DNA from: Serratia sp. FDAARGOS_506
Lineage (GTDB): Bacteria; Pseudomonadota; Gammaproteobacteria; Enterobacterales; Enterobacteriaceae
Direction: 5' to 3'
DNA length: 64,000 bases
Assembly: GCF_003812745.1 (NCBI RefSeq)
Contig: NZ_CP033831.1
Span: 3,844,001 to 3,908,000 of the forward strand
Part shown: positions 8,830 through 17,276 of the stretch, piece after piece
Position numbering within the stretch: position 1 is the stretch's first letter
Layout of the letters: every line of letters starts with the position of its first letter
Notes under the pieces: generated by a model
The model's database searches: none
Told to the model about the DNA's origin: nothing
The model's input: the letters and a program-made list of their open reading frames with translations, nothing else
Translations under genes and position numbers: made by a program

Positions 8830-9690
8830 TTACAGCGCCTGAACGGGATTCATCGCAGCGCCGGGGAAGGCCGTATCTTCACCGCGTTCACGCCAAGGCG
8901 CCAGATCGCGGCTGCGGGAGGCTACCGCGCTGTCCCACAGCTGATACGCGTCCTTACCGAGCATCAAACGCACCGGCGGGGTGGCGCTGGCCACCATATC
9001 GACGATCACGCGAGCGCCCTTAACCGGATCGCCCATCTGTTTGCCGTTCTGCGTGCGGTAATACTCCACCATGCCGGCATCCAGTGGCGCATAGGCCGCG
9101 ATTTCGCGTTCGGCCTTCATGGCGGCGCTGCTGGCGAAACCGGTACGGAAGGCGCCCGGCTCGATCAGCGTGACGTGGATCCCCAGCGGCTTGACCTCGT
9201 GGTGCAGCGCTTCGGTAAACCCTTCCAACGCGAATTTGGTGGCGTTGTACAGGCCGCTGCCGGGGAAGGCCACCAGGCCGGCGATGCTGGTCAGATTGAG
9301 AATATGGCCGGACCGTTGAGCACGCATCTGCGGCAGCACTTCACGCGACAGCTCGGCGGCCGCGAAGAAGTTCAGCTCCATCTGGGCGCGGATCTGTTCG
9401 GAAGTGAACTCTTCCAGCGCCCCGTAAGAACCGGCGCCGGCGATGTTGGCCAGTACGTCGAGGCGGCCGAAGGTTTCTACGGTCTTCTTCAGGGCGGCGG
9501 CGCGCGCCGCAGGATCGGTCACGTCCAGCTGCAGAGCCAGCGCGCGTTCGCCGTGGCCGGCGGCGATCGCCTGCAGCGGCGCCAGGCGGCGGGCGGTGAG
9601 CACCACGTTGTCGCCCTTGGCCAGCACGGCTTCAGCCAAAGCCTGGCCGAAGCCGGAAGATGCGCCTGTAATAAACCAGGTTTTGTTCAT
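8830..9690 (-). CDS. Short-chain dehydrogenase/reductase (paralogue 1)
   Basis: 286 residues. Classical SDR features: cofactor loop TGASSGFG at 8-15, catalytic S135 and Y148-x3-K152 (YNATK). The C-terminal third is longer than in minimal SDRs and resembles the oxidoreductase/SDR subgroup with a YRTQNGKQMGDP segment. The neighbouring upstream gene is a close relative with the same layout, indicating tandem duplication. It probably belongs to the operon that starts with the MBL-fold gene. Substrate unknown. Confidence 0.88.
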   Translation of the reverse strand: MNKTWFITGASSGFGQALAEAVLAKGDNVVLTARRLAPLQAIAAGHGERALALQLDVTDPAARAAALKKTVETFGRLDVLANIAGAGSYGALEEFTSEQIRAQMELNFFAAAELSREVLPQMRAQRSGHILNLTSIAGLVAFPGSGLYNATKFALEGFTEALHHEVKPLGIHVTLIEPGAFRTGFASSAAMKAEREIAAYAPLDAGMVEYYRTQNGKQMGDPVKGARVIVDMVASATPPVRLMLGKDAYQLWDSAVASRSRDLAPWRERGEDTAFPGAAMNPVQAL

Positions 9691-9717
9691 ATCGAGATTC
9701 CTCGTTATCGTGGAGAG

Positions 9718-10584
9718 TTACAGTTGAATTTCAGTGAGTTCTGCGCCATCAAAGGCGGTGTCTTCGCCCCGTTCGCGCCAGGCGTTAAGCTCCTGCTGGC
9801 GTTTGGCGAGGGTGGTGTCCCACATGGCGTAAGCGTCGCGCCCCAGCATCAGGCGCACCGGCGGAGCCGTGAGAGTGACCAACTCCAGCATGCGCTGCGC
9901 CGCTTTGGCGGGATCGCCCATCTGTCGGCCGGCGGACTGCGCCAGGTAGGTTTCAAACGGTGCAATCGACGGGCGGTAGGCCTCGATGCGCTGCGTCGGC
10001 CGCATGTTCACGTCGCCGGCGAATTCGGTGCGGAAGGCGCCGGGCTCGATCAGGGTCACGTGGATCCCCAGCGGCCTGGCCTCGATGGCCAGCGACTCCG
10101 TCCAGCCTTCGAGGGCAAACTTCGCCGCGCAATAGGGGCCGGCGGCGTTCATCGCCACCAGACCGGCGATGCTGCTTACGGTGATCACGTTGCCGCTGCC
10201 CTGGCGCCGCATCTGCGGCAGCACGGCGCGGGTCATCTCCGCCGCCGCAAAGAAATTCAGCTCCATCTGCTCGCGCAGCTGTTCGAGGCTGAACTCTTCG
10301 CAGGCGCCGGCTACACCGCGCCCGGCCAGGTTGGCCAGCACGTCGATGCGGCCGAACCGCGCCAGGGTATCGGCGACCGCCTTATCGCGCGCGGCGGCAT
10401 CCGTGACGTCCACCGCCAAAGGCAGCACGCGATCCTCCTGGCCCTTAGCCAGCGCCTGCAGGCGGTCGAGACGGCGGGCGGTCACCACCACCCGATCGCC
10501 GTTGGCGATGGCCGCTTCCGCCAGGGCTTTGCCCAGGCCCGACGAGGCGCCGGTGATCAGCCACACTTTATGGTCATTGTTCAT
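9718..10584 (-). CDS. Short-chain dehydrogenase/reductase (paralogue 2)
   Basis: 288 residues from the ATG at 10584, which has AGGA nine bases upstream. An open extension to 10629 lacks a ribosome site. TGASSGLG at 11-18, S138 and Y151-x3-K155 (YCAAK) are intact. Long shared stretches with paralogue 1 (QMELNFFAAAE, LGIHVTLIEPGAFRT, RERGEDTAF) show recent common origin. The two genes are 27 bases apart and probably co-transcribed. Confidence 0.88.
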   Translation of the reverse strand: MNNDHKVWLITGASSGLGKALAEAAIANGDRVVVTARRLDRLQALAKGQEDRVLPLAVDVTDAAARDKAVADTLARFGRIDVLANLAGRGVAGACEEFSLEQLREQMELNFFAAAEMTRAVLPQMRRQGSGNVITVSSIAGLVAMNAAGPYCAAKFALEGWTESLAIEARPLGIHVTLIEPGAFRTEFAGDVNMRPTQRIEAYRPSIAPFETYLAQSAGRQMGDPAKAAQRMLELVTLTAPPVRLMLGRDAYAMWDTTLAKRQQELNAWRERGEDTAFDGAELTEIQL

Positions 10585-10616
10585 TTCAGGTTTCCTGCGA
10601 ATAAATAAAACGGCGC

Positions 10617-11648
10617 TTAGCGCCACCAACGGCTGCCGGGGTGCGGCCGAACGATATCGACACGTTCGCCGATCATCGGCGTCGCGACCTGCACGCTAGA
10701 GGTAGCGGCATGGCGCAGTACCTGGTCGAACGGGTCTTGCCAGGCGTGCATCGCCAGATCGAAGGTGCCGTTATGGATCGGCAGCAGCCAGCGGCCGAGC
10801 AAATCCCGGTGCGCCTGCACGGTTTGCTGAGGGTGCATATGCACATAGGGCCAGCGTTTGTCGTAGGCGCCGGTTTCCATCAGCGTCAGGTCAAAGGGGC
10901 CAAAACGGCGGCCAATCTCGGCAAAACCGGTGAAATAGCCGCTGTCGCCGCTGAAGAACACCCGCAGCTCATCGTCTTCAATCACCCAGGAACACCACAG
11001 CGTGCGGTTGCCGTCGGTCAGGCTCCGGCCCGAAAAGTGCTGGGCCGGGGTAGCCGTCAGCCGCAGGCCGTCGATTTCCGTGCCTTGCCACCAGTCGAAC
11101 TGGCGGATCTGGCGGATTTTGTCCGGCGCCACGCCCCAGGCCGCCAGGCGATCGCCCACGCCGAGCGGTGCGACGAACTGGCCCACCTTGCCGTCCAGCG
11201 CCCGAATGGCGGCCTGGTCCAGATGGTCGTAATGATCGTGTGAGAGGATCACGGCGCGGATCGGTGGCAGCTCCTCGATCGCGATCGGCGGCGCGTGAAA
11301 GCGTTTTGGCCCGGCGAACGGCAGCGGCGATGCCCGCTCGGAGAACACCGGATCGGTCAGCCACCATTGGCCGCGCAGCTTGAGCAACACCGTGGAATGC
11401 CCCAGGCGGTACAGGCTACGATCGGGTGCCGCCTCAAGCTCGGCGCGCGACAGGCGCTGAATCGGCACCGGCGTCGCCGGCACCGTGCCTTTGGGCTTGT
11501 TGAAAAATACGTCCCACCACACGCGCAGGGTGGACTCGGGCAGGTCACCCGGCGCCGGTGGCCGCTGATTGTTAAAGCGCCGATCGCGCCATTGTGGCGA
11601 TGAAGCATAGCCGCCCGCTGTCGGGCGCAATTTGGAACAACGGCTCAA
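10617..11648 (-). CDS. Metallo-beta-lactamase-fold hydrolase (UlaG/NAPE-PLD-like)
   Basis: 343 residues. The zinc motif HDHYDH is at 137-142, and further ligands are likely in FFSGDSGYF and the H of PQQ/PIHNGTFDLAMHAW. This belongs to the RomA/NAPE-PLD-like branch of the MBL superfamily. The chosen start is TTG at 11648, because AAGGA lies eight bases upstream and no ATG fits. It is first in an operon with the two SDR genes and divergent from an AraC regulator. Physiological substrate unknown. Confidence 0.82.
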   Translation of the reverse strand: MSRCSKLRPTAGGYASSPQWRDRRFNNQRPPAPGDLPESTLRVWWDVFFNKPKGTVPATPVPIQRLSRAELEAAPDRSLYRLGHSTVLLKLRGQWWLTDPVFSERASPLPFAGPKRFHAPPIAIEELPPIRAVILSHDHYDHLDQAAIRALDGKVGQFVAPLGVGDRLAAWGVAPDKIRQIRQFDWWQGTEIDGLRLTATPAQHFSGRSLTDGNRTLWCSWVIEDDELRVFFSGDSGYFTGFAEIGRRFGPFDLTLMETGAYDKRWPYVHMHPQQTVQAHRDLLGRWLLPIHNGTFDLAMHAWQDPFDQVLRHAATSSVQVATPMIGERVDIVRPHPGSRWWR

Positions 11649-11751
11649 AGTCAGAATTCCTTCAGCACAGCAATGGATGATTCGGGCAGCGGCGCGGTTC
11701 AGGTCGCCTTTGCCCGCATGACGCGATAAAACTTGTTGTCAAGAATAAGCC

Positions 11752-11781
11752 TTGAGAGACGGACGATCCATGCGCTAAAGT
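11752..11781 (+). promoter_or_regulatory. Candidate sigma-70 promoter for the AraC gene
   Basis: TTGAGA (11752-11757) and TAAAGT (11776-11781) are separated by 18 bases and lie 34 bases before the ATG at 11815. This is a motif match only. Confidence 0.4.
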
Positions 11782-11814
11782 ACTTGTTTGTTTATCAAGA
11801 GTACGGATTTCATC

Positions 11815-12747
11815 ATGGACCCGCTGTCAGACGTGTTGTCGCTGCTGCAACCCCAAAACCAGTTTTACGCCGGTTTCGACGCCGCCGGGGACTGGTCGTT
11901 CGAGTTTCCCCCTCATGAAGGCATCAAATTCACGGCGGTGATGCGCGGCGCCTGCTGGGGCATGACCGACGATCTGGCGCAGCCGATCCATTTCCGCGAA
12001 GGGGACTGCTTTTTGCTGAACAGTCGGCGGCGCTTCAGGGTCGCGTCCGATCCGGCGTTGCCGCCGCAGGGAGGGGAGCAGATCATGGCCGAGGCGACGC
12101 GCGACGGCATCGCCGTGCATAACGGCGGTGGCGAGGTCTTTTTGATCAGCGGGCGTTTCGGTTTTTCCGGCCAGCATGCGGCGCTGCTGTTTGATGCGCT
12201 GCCGCCGATCATCAACATCCCCAAAGCCTCGAGCCAGGCGGGCGTTTTGCGCTGGACGCTCGAACAGTGGACGAACGAGTTGCGTCACCCGCAGCTCGGC
12301 GGTGCGCTGATGTCGACCCACCTGGCGCACTTGATGCTGGTGCAGGTGTTTCGCCAGTTCCTCGAAACGGCCCATGGGCTGCCGAAAGGTTGGTTTCTGG
12401 CGCTGACCGACCGCCAGATCAGCCTGGCGATCGCCGCCATGCACGCCGAGCCGGCGCGCAACTGGACGCTGGAAGAGCTGGCCCGCATCGCCGGCATTTC
12501 CCGCACCGTATTCGCTCAACGTTTCAAAGGGCTGGTTGGCAGCACCGCCATGGAATACCTCTCGCGTTGGCGTATGCTGCAGGCGGCAGATCGCCTGCGG
12601 GCCGGTAAAGAAAACGTCGCGTCGATCGCCTACTCGTTGGGATACGGCTCGGAAAGCGCGTTCAGCACCGCCTTCAAACGGGTGATGGCGCAGTCGCCGT
12701 CGCAGTATCGGCGGCAAATGCCGGCCGGGGCGAGTGAACCGGAGTGA
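11815..12747 (+). CDS. AraC-family regulator with N-terminal cupin
   Basis: 310 residues from ATG 11815. A TTG at 11788 would add nine residues, but PLSDVLSLLQPQNQFYAGFD is the usual beginning of cupin_6-type AraC proteins. The N-terminal half is the cupin sensor. The C-terminal two HTH units run from about 210 to 305 and include LEELARIAGISRTVFAQRF and SIAYSLGYGSESAFSTAFK. It is divergent from the MBL-SDR-SDR operon, which it probably regulates. Confidence 0.88.
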   Translation: MDPLSDVLSLLQPQNQFYAGFDAAGDWSFEFPPHEGIKFTAVMRGACWGMTDDLAQPIHFREGDCFLLNSRRRFRVASDPALPPQGGEQIMAEATRDGIAVHNGGGEVFLISGRFGFSGQHAALLFDALPPIINIPKASSQAGVLRWTLEQWTNELRHPQLGGALMSTHLAHLMLVQVFRQFLETAHGLPKGWFLALTDRQISLAIAAMHAEPARNWTLEELARIAGISRTVFAQRFKGLVGSTAMEYLSRWRMLQAADRLRAGKENVASIAYSLGYGSESAFSTAFKRVMAQSPSQYRRQMPAGASEPE

Positions 12748-12752
12748 AAGGG

Positions 12753-12778
12753 GGCGCAGCGGCCGTGACCGCCGCGCC
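12753..12778. terminator. Convergent imperfect hairpin
   Basis: GGCGCAGCGG (12753-12762) pairs with CCGCCGCGCC (12769-12778) with one mismatch, between the convergent AraC and TIM-barrel genes. There is no T-run. Confidence 0.4.
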
Positions 12779-12783
12779 TGGCT

Positions 12784-13725
12784 TTACTGGCTGATGCTCT
12801 GCTGCAGCGCCTGAACGGAGGAAACGATGCCGGCATCGACCGACATGGTCAGGTCTTCCATTTCCAGCGACACCCAGTCGTTGTAGCCCATCATGCGCAC
12901 CACCGAGAAGAACGCCTTCCACCACTGCAGATCCCGGCCGCAGCCGACGGCGACATAGTTCCAGGCGCGGCGGGCCACGTCGTCGATCGGTTTGGTCTCC
13001 AGCAGTCCGTTAACCTCAACGACGCCGCGCTCAAGGCGCACGTCTTTGCCGTGCACATGGTGAATGGCGGGGCCGAGTGCGCGGGCCACCGCGATGGGAT
13101 CCGCACCCATCCAGATCAGGTGGCTGGGATCGAGGTTCAGGCCCACCATCGGGCCAACGGCCTCGCGCAGCCGGAACAGCGTTTCCGGGTTCCACACCAG
13201 CATGGCGCTGAAGTTTTCCAGCGCAAAGCGCTCGACGCCGCACGCTTTGGCCCGAGCGACCAGCGCCTGCCAATAGGGGATTGCCACTTCATTCCATTGA
13301 TAGTCCAGACAGTTTTTCACCGTCGGCGGCCAGCTGACGGTATAGGTGATCCAGTTGGGAATGGCGTCATGCGGGCTGGCCGGGGGCAGGCCGCTCATCA
13401 TAACGATCTTTTTCACCCCCAGCAGCCCGGCCAGCTCCAGCGTATTGTCGGTTTGGCGCTGATGGCGTTGCCCCAGTTCGCCGGGATCGAGCGGATTGCC
13501 GGAGACGTTGAGCGCGGCGATCTCCATGCCGCGGCTGGCCAGCGCCTGCTGCAGCTGCCGGCGTTTGGCGGGGTTAGCCAGCAGATCGTCGGTATCCAGA
13601 TGGGGCGCCGGAGACCAGCCGCCGGTGGTCATTTCCACGCCGCTCACCCCCAGCTCCAGCAGCCGATCCAGCATCTGCTCGAAGGGTAAATGACCCAGGC
13701 TGTCGGTACAGAATGAAAGTTTCAT
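12784..13725 (-). CDS. Sugar phosphate isomerase/epimerase, TIM-barrel (IolE/IolI-like)
   Basis: 313 residues starting MKLSFCTDSLGHLPFEQML, with AAGGA seven bases before the ATG. The xylose-isomerase-like TIM barrel fold is recognisable in SGVEMTTGGW, ALENFSAML, NLDPSHLIWMG and HVHGKDVRL, which carry the usual metal-binding Glu, Asp and His residues. Family members isomerise or dehydrate inositol- or keto-sugar intermediates. It follows the Gfo/Idh/MocA gene by 10 bases, so the pair forms one unit under the LacI-type operators. Confidence 0.88.
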   Translation of the reverse strand: MKLSFCTDSLGHLPFEQMLDRLLELGVSGVEMTTGGWSPAPHLDTDDLLANPAKRRQLQQALASRGMEIAALNVSGNPLDPGELGQRHQRQTDNTLELAGLLGVKKIVMMSGLPPASPHDAIPNWITYTVSWPPTVKNCLDYQWNEVAIPYWQALVARAKACGVERFALENFSAMLVWNPETLFRLREAVGPMVGLNLDPSHLIWMGADPIAVARALGPAIHHVHGKDVRLERGVVEVNGLLETKPIDDVARRAWNYVAVGCGRDLQWWKAFFSVVRMMGYNDWVSLEMEDLTMSVDAGIVSSVQALQQSISQ

Positions 13726-13735
13726 GGGGCTTTCC

Positions 13736-14911
13736 TTATTGGTAATTAACCCAGGTGGCGCCGTTGTCGGCGGAACGAACGCAGTTTTCAATCCAGCGCA
13801 CGCCTTCCAATCCGGCGTCGATATCCGGATAGATCAGCGCGGCCAGCGTTTGCCGATCGCCGCGCTGGCTGGCGCTGATGGCGATGGCGAACTTGAGGTA
13901 AATATTGGCCCAGGATTCGGCCAGCCCTTCGGTATGCAGCGCGCCGAGCCGCTCTTCGGCCAGGGCGCTGTCGTCCAGATAGGGCATGCCGTGGTGCAGC
14001 GTTTGGTTGGGCCGCCCCTGGATCTCATAGCGCAATTCGCCGGGCGTGGAATCGCTCCATTGCAGACTGGCGCGAGAGCCCACCACGCGGATGCTTTGGC
14101 TGTCCATCGCGCCGGCGTTGATGGCAGAAGCCCACATGCGGCCGACGGCGCCGTTTTCGTAGTGCATCAGCACCATGGCGTTGTCTTCCAGCGGTGCGCG
14201 GGAAGGAATAAAGCTCTGGCGATCGCACAGCAGGGAGGCAATCTTCATATCGGGCATCACCAGCTGCGAGATGTAGAAAGTGTGAGTGGAGATGTCGCCC
14301 AGCACAAAAGAGGGGCCGGCGATTTTCGGATCGACGCGCCACTTTTGCGCCTCGAACGTGTCCGCGCTTTCGTTGGCATTGAAACCGTGGGTGTATTGCA
14401 ATTCGACCATGCGTATTTCGCCGATGTCGCCGTTCGCGATCATGGCCCGCATCTGCATCAGCAGAGGATGGCCGGAGAAGCCGTAGGTTACGCCGACGAT
14501 CAGGCCTTTCTCCGCTGCCAGCGCCTTGATTTCTCTCGCCTCCGCCGTGGTGAAGAACAGCGGCTTTTCACAGATGACATGCAGGCCGGCATTCAGCGCT
14601 GCGCGCGTGATTTCATAATGGGTGCCGTTGGGGGTGGCGATGGTCACCACCTCAACGCCATCTTCGCGGTTGGCTTCTTGCGCCAGCAGCTGTTGATAGT
14701 TGTCATAGCAGCGTTCGGCGGGCACGCCGAGATTGACGCCAAACTCACGTCCGCGCGCCGCGTCGATATCAAAAGCGCCGGCAACCAGCCGATAGGCGGT
14801 GTTGTCGCGCAGTGCGCCGGAACGGTGCTTGTAGCCCACCTGGCTGAGGCGGCCGCCGCCGATCATCGCCCAACGCAGCGGGCGAGGGATGCTTCTTTCA
14901 CCATTTAACAT
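13736..14911 (-). CDS. Gfo/Idh/MocA-family oxidoreductase
   Basis: 391 residues from the ATG at 14911, with AGGAG six bases upstream. It has a Rossmann start (WAMIGGGRLSQVG, about 14-26) and the conserved E115-K116-P117 (CEKPL) of the dehydrogenase active site. The C-terminal alpha/beta domain follows. Family members oxidise inositols, sugars or sugar acids with NAD(P). A perfect LacI-type operator lies at 14932-14951, just upstream of its ribosome site, so it has its own regulated promoter within the cluster. Confidence 0.9.
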   Translation of the reverse strand: MLNGERSIPRPLRWAMIGGGRLSQVGYKHRSGALRDNTAYRLVAGAFDIDAARGREFGVNLGVPAERCYDNYQQLLAQEANREDGVEVVTIATPNGTHYEITRAALNAGLHVICEKPLFFTTAEAREIKALAAEKGLIVGVTYGFSGHPLLMQMRAMIANGDIGEIRMVELQYTHGFNANESADTFEAQKWRVDPKIAGPSFVLGDISTHTFYISQLVMPDMKIASLLCDRQSFIPSRAPLEDNAMVLMHYENGAVGRMWASAINAGAMDSQSIRVVGSRASLQWSDSTPGELRYEIQGRPNQTLHHGMPYLDDSALAEERLGALHTEGLAESWANIYLKFAIAISASQRGDRQTLAALIYPDIDAGLEGVRWIENCVRSADNGATWVNYQ

Positions 14912-14931
14912 GCTGACTCCTGATATTATGC

Positions 14932-14951
14932 TTTTGCACTCGGGTGCAAAA
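14932..14951. promoter_or_regulatory. LacI-type operator O1 (upstream of Gfo/Idh/MocA gene)
   Basis: TTTTGCACTCGGGTGCAAAA is a 20-bp site with perfect 8-bp arms around TCGG. It shares the TTGCAnnCGGG/TGCAA core with O2-O4 near the LacI-family gene. It lies 21 bases before the oxidoreductase start and 28 bases beyond the binding-protein stop. Confidence 0.75.
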
Positions 14952-14978
14952 TGGGTTGAAAAAGAGAGTGGCAACGGT

Positions 14979-15902
14979 TTATTTCTGGTTCATCTGTGCA
15001 AATTGCGGGTAGTTTTCTCGCGTCACGGTGGCATAAGGCACCCAGTTGTAAGGCTCCGTTTTGGCGTGATCCAACATAGCTCGGGTCACTTGCACCGCGC
15101 CGATCGCCTGGGCTTTGGCATCCTGGAAAATGGTCACCGCCAGGTCGCCGTTTTTGATAAATTGCAGGCCGTCTGGCGTGCCGTCGATGCCGGCAACCAG
15201 CACGCCACTCTTTTTGGCCTGCTTCAGCGCCATGATCGCGCCGATGGCCATCTCATCGTTGTTGGCGGCGATCGCATCGATCGGCGTGCCGTTCAGCAAC
15301 CAGCCGGAAACCACGTCGACCGCTTCATTGCGCTGCCATTTGGCGGTCTGTTTCTCTACCACTTTCAGATCTTTGTGTTTGGCGATCACCGCTTCCACCG
15401 CGCGGGTGCGTTCGCGGGTTTCTTCGTTGGAGAGGGCGCCCATCAGGATCGCCACGTTGCCGCGGTAATTCATTTTTTTCGCCAGGGCCTCCATCTGCAG
15501 GCGGCCGCTGAGCGCCGAATCGGAGCCGACGTAGGCCGTCGCGCCGGTCAGCGGCACTTCGGGTTTGCGGTTGACGAAGATGAGGGGGATCGCGGCACGT
15601 TGGGCAGCCGCTATCATCGGCTGGACGCCTTGCGTATCAACCGGATTGAGGATAATGGCGTCCACGCCCTGATTAATCAGATCGTCTACCTGTTGCACCT
15701 GCAGGGCGACATCGCCTTTGGCATCAACGAACTGGCCCTGCAGCTGCTGAGCCGCCAGTTCACGTGCCATTTGGCTGCGCAGAATGGAGACGAAGTTGAG
15801 ATCGAAGTTGGCCAGCGCCACGCCGACCTGGTAGCTCTTGGCCTGGGCGGTCATGACAAACAGCGAGCAGGCTAACATCAACAGCAGTCTGGTTTTTTTC
15901 AT
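14979..15902 (-). CDS. Sugar ABC transporter periplasmic binding protein (RbsB-like)
   Basis: 307 residues with a signal peptide cleaved after TAQA (about 21|22). The type I periplasmic binding fold is typical of ribose/galactose-class proteins (VDDLINQGVDAIILNPVD; AIAANNDEMAIGAI; VAGIDGTPDGL). It captures a sugar or polyol in the periplasm. No permease or ATPase gene lies anywhere in the cluster, so it must share membrane components encoded elsewhere, or act as a sensor. It is divergent from the LacI gene, with operators O2-O4 in the 317-bp gap. Confidence 0.9.
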   Translation of the reverse strand: MKKTRLLLMLACSLFVMTAQAKSYQVGVALANFDLNFVSILRSQMARELAAQQLQGQFVDAKGDVALQVQQVDDLINQGVDAIILNPVDTQGVQPMIAAAQRAAIPLIFVNRKPEVPLTGATAYVGSDSALSGRLQMEALAKKMNYRGNVAILMGALSNEETRERTRAVEAVIAKHKDLKVVEKQTAKWQRNEAVDVVSGWLLNGTPIDAIAANNDEMAIGAIMALKQAKKSGVLVAGIDGTPDGLQFIKNGDLAVTIFQDAKAQAIGAVQVTRAMLDHAKTEPYNWVPYATVTRENYPQFAQMNQK

Positions 15903-15948
15903 TACGGTATCCTGTTGAGAAGAGAGATGTTGTGTAAAAACAGCGTCA

Positions 15949-15966
15949 TTGCAACCGGGTGCAAAG
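15949..15966. promoter_or_regulatory. LacI-type operator O2
   Basis: TTGCAACCGGGTGCAAAG has TTGCA/TGCAA arms and the shared CGGG centre. It lies 46 bases upstream of the periplasmic binding protein start, where a repressor would block its promoter. Confidence 0.7.
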
Positions 15967-16081
15967 CAGGAGACAAAACGGCGATGAGTCTCTGAATGCC
16001 ACCGTGAATGTCGGCCATGGATAAAATTTGGTCAACAGGGGAAAGGTGAAAACAGCGTGGACGATCACAAACTCTTCATCT

Positions 16082-16097
16082 TTTGCACCCGGTTGCA
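16082..16097. promoter_or_regulatory. LacI-type operator O3
   Basis: TTTGCACCCGGTTGCA is the same dyad in the opposite orientation, with TTGCA/TGCA arms. It is about 120 bp before the LacI gene start. Confidence 0.65.
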
Positions 16098-16104
16098 CAA
16101 CAAA

Positions 16105-16120
16105 TTGCAATCGGGTGCAA
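16105..16120. promoter_or_regulatory. LacI-type operator O4
   Basis: TTGCAATCGGGTGCAA is centred about 23 bp from O3. It probably serves autoregulation of the LacI gene together with O3. Confidence 0.68.
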
Positions 16121-16219
16121 AAACGGGACATAATTGCAGCAGACATGCCGGCGGGCGCTTAGGGGATCTGAGCGAGCAGGGTATAGTTTGATTTCACCAA
16201 AGCAGGGATCGACGCAACC

Positions 16220-17242
16220 ATGATAAAACACCACAAAGCCACTGCCAGCGATGTCGCCGAAAAGGCCGGCGTCTCTAAATGGACGGTATCGCGCGCCTTT
16301 ACGCCCGGCGCGTCGATCTCGGACAGCGCGCGTGAAAGCGTACTGGCGGCGGCAGCCGAGCTGGGCTATCGGCCAAACCTGCTGGCGCGCAGCCTGTCGC
16401 AAAAACGCACGCACATCATCGGCGTGGCCATCGACGAAATGAAGAACCCGCATTCGATGATGATGCTTGATATGGTCACCAAACAGCTGCAAACCCGCGG
16501 CTATATGGCGCTGCTGCTGAACATAACCGCAGGGGAAAACTACCGGGCGGTGATGGCGATGGCCGATCAGCTGCAGGTCGATGGCATTTTGTTCCTGGCG
16601 ACGGTGTTAACCCAAGAATGGGCGGCGATCGCGCAAGATCTGCATCAGATCCCGCTGGTGCAGGTGTGTCGCAATACGGAAAGCGAACACATTGATGTGG
16701 TCAATATCGACGGCTACCGCGCCGGCGAAGAGATCGCTGGGTTGCTGATAGAACAAGGGCATCGGCGCTTTGGCTACATGAAGGGGCCAGACACGCAAAG
16801 CAGCCATTTGCTACGTATGGAAGGCTACCGCGACAAATTGATGGCCGCCGGATTTCAGTTGGATCGGGTGCTCACCGCCGGCCACTACGATCGCCAACGC
16901 GGTTTCCAGCTGATGAGCGAATACCTGCAGGCAACGCCGGAAAGCGAGCGGGTTGAGGCGCTGTTCTGTGAGAACGACGTGTTGGCGCTGGGGGCGCTCG
17001 AAGCGCTCAGGCAAACGGCGCCGTCGTCTGCGATGGCCGTGGTCGGTTTCGACGATATCGACGAAGCCGGCTCAGCCAATTGGGCGCTGACCAGCTACAG
17101 CCAACGCATCGACCGTTTAGTCGAGGAGGCCTTGAATCGTCTGATCGACAATCGCGCCACGGCAGACGGCGCCTGGCGGCATGGGGAATTGCGAGTTCGG
17201 CGATCGCATATAAAGCAAGACGGAATTCTGATCGCTGATTGA
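16220..17242 (+). CDS. LacI-family transcriptional regulator
   Basis: 340 residues. The N-terminal HTH ATASDVAEKAGVSKWTVSRA (about 7-26) and hinge helix NLLARSLSQKRTHIIGV are standard. A periplasmic-binding-like effector domain follows, with FCENDVLALGALEAL and VVGFDDIDEAG. It is divergent from the binding protein gene and surrounded by matching operators, so it is very likely the local repressor for the isomerase/dehydrogenase/binding protein set. Effector unknown, presumably the transported sugar or a metabolite. Confidence 0.92.
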   Translation: MIKHHKATASDVAEKAGVSKWTVSRAFTPGASISDSARESVLAAAAELGYRPNLLARSLSQKRTHIIGVAIDEMKNPHSMMMLDMVTKQLQTRGYMALLLNITAGENYRAVMAMADQLQVDGILFLATVLTQEWAAIAQDLHQIPLVQVCRNTESEHIDVVNIDGYRAGEEIAGLLIEQGHRRFGYMKGPDTQSSHLLRMEGYRDKLMAAGFQLDRVLTAGHYDRQRGFQLMSEYLQATPESERVEALFCENDVLALGALEALRQTAPSSAMAVVGFDDIDEAGSANWALTSYSQRIDRLVEEALNRLIDNRATADGAWRHGELRVRRSHIKQDGILIAD

Positions 17243-17276
17243 GTTCATGACGGATAATATTTCCGCCATGCTAAAA

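Larger units (their letters stand above)
15903..16219. other. Divergent regulatory region, binding protein / LacI
   Basis: The 317-bp gap holds three LacI-type operators (15949-15965, 16082-16097, 16105-16120). O3 and O4 are centred about 23 bp apart, two helical turns, which would favour cooperative binding. I see no RNA gene here. Confidence 0.6.

Noticed and set aside
9175-10608. 477-codon plus-strand frame opposite the two SDR genes
   Set aside because: The minus strand has intact SDR motifs in both genes; the opposite frame is a by-product of codon bias.
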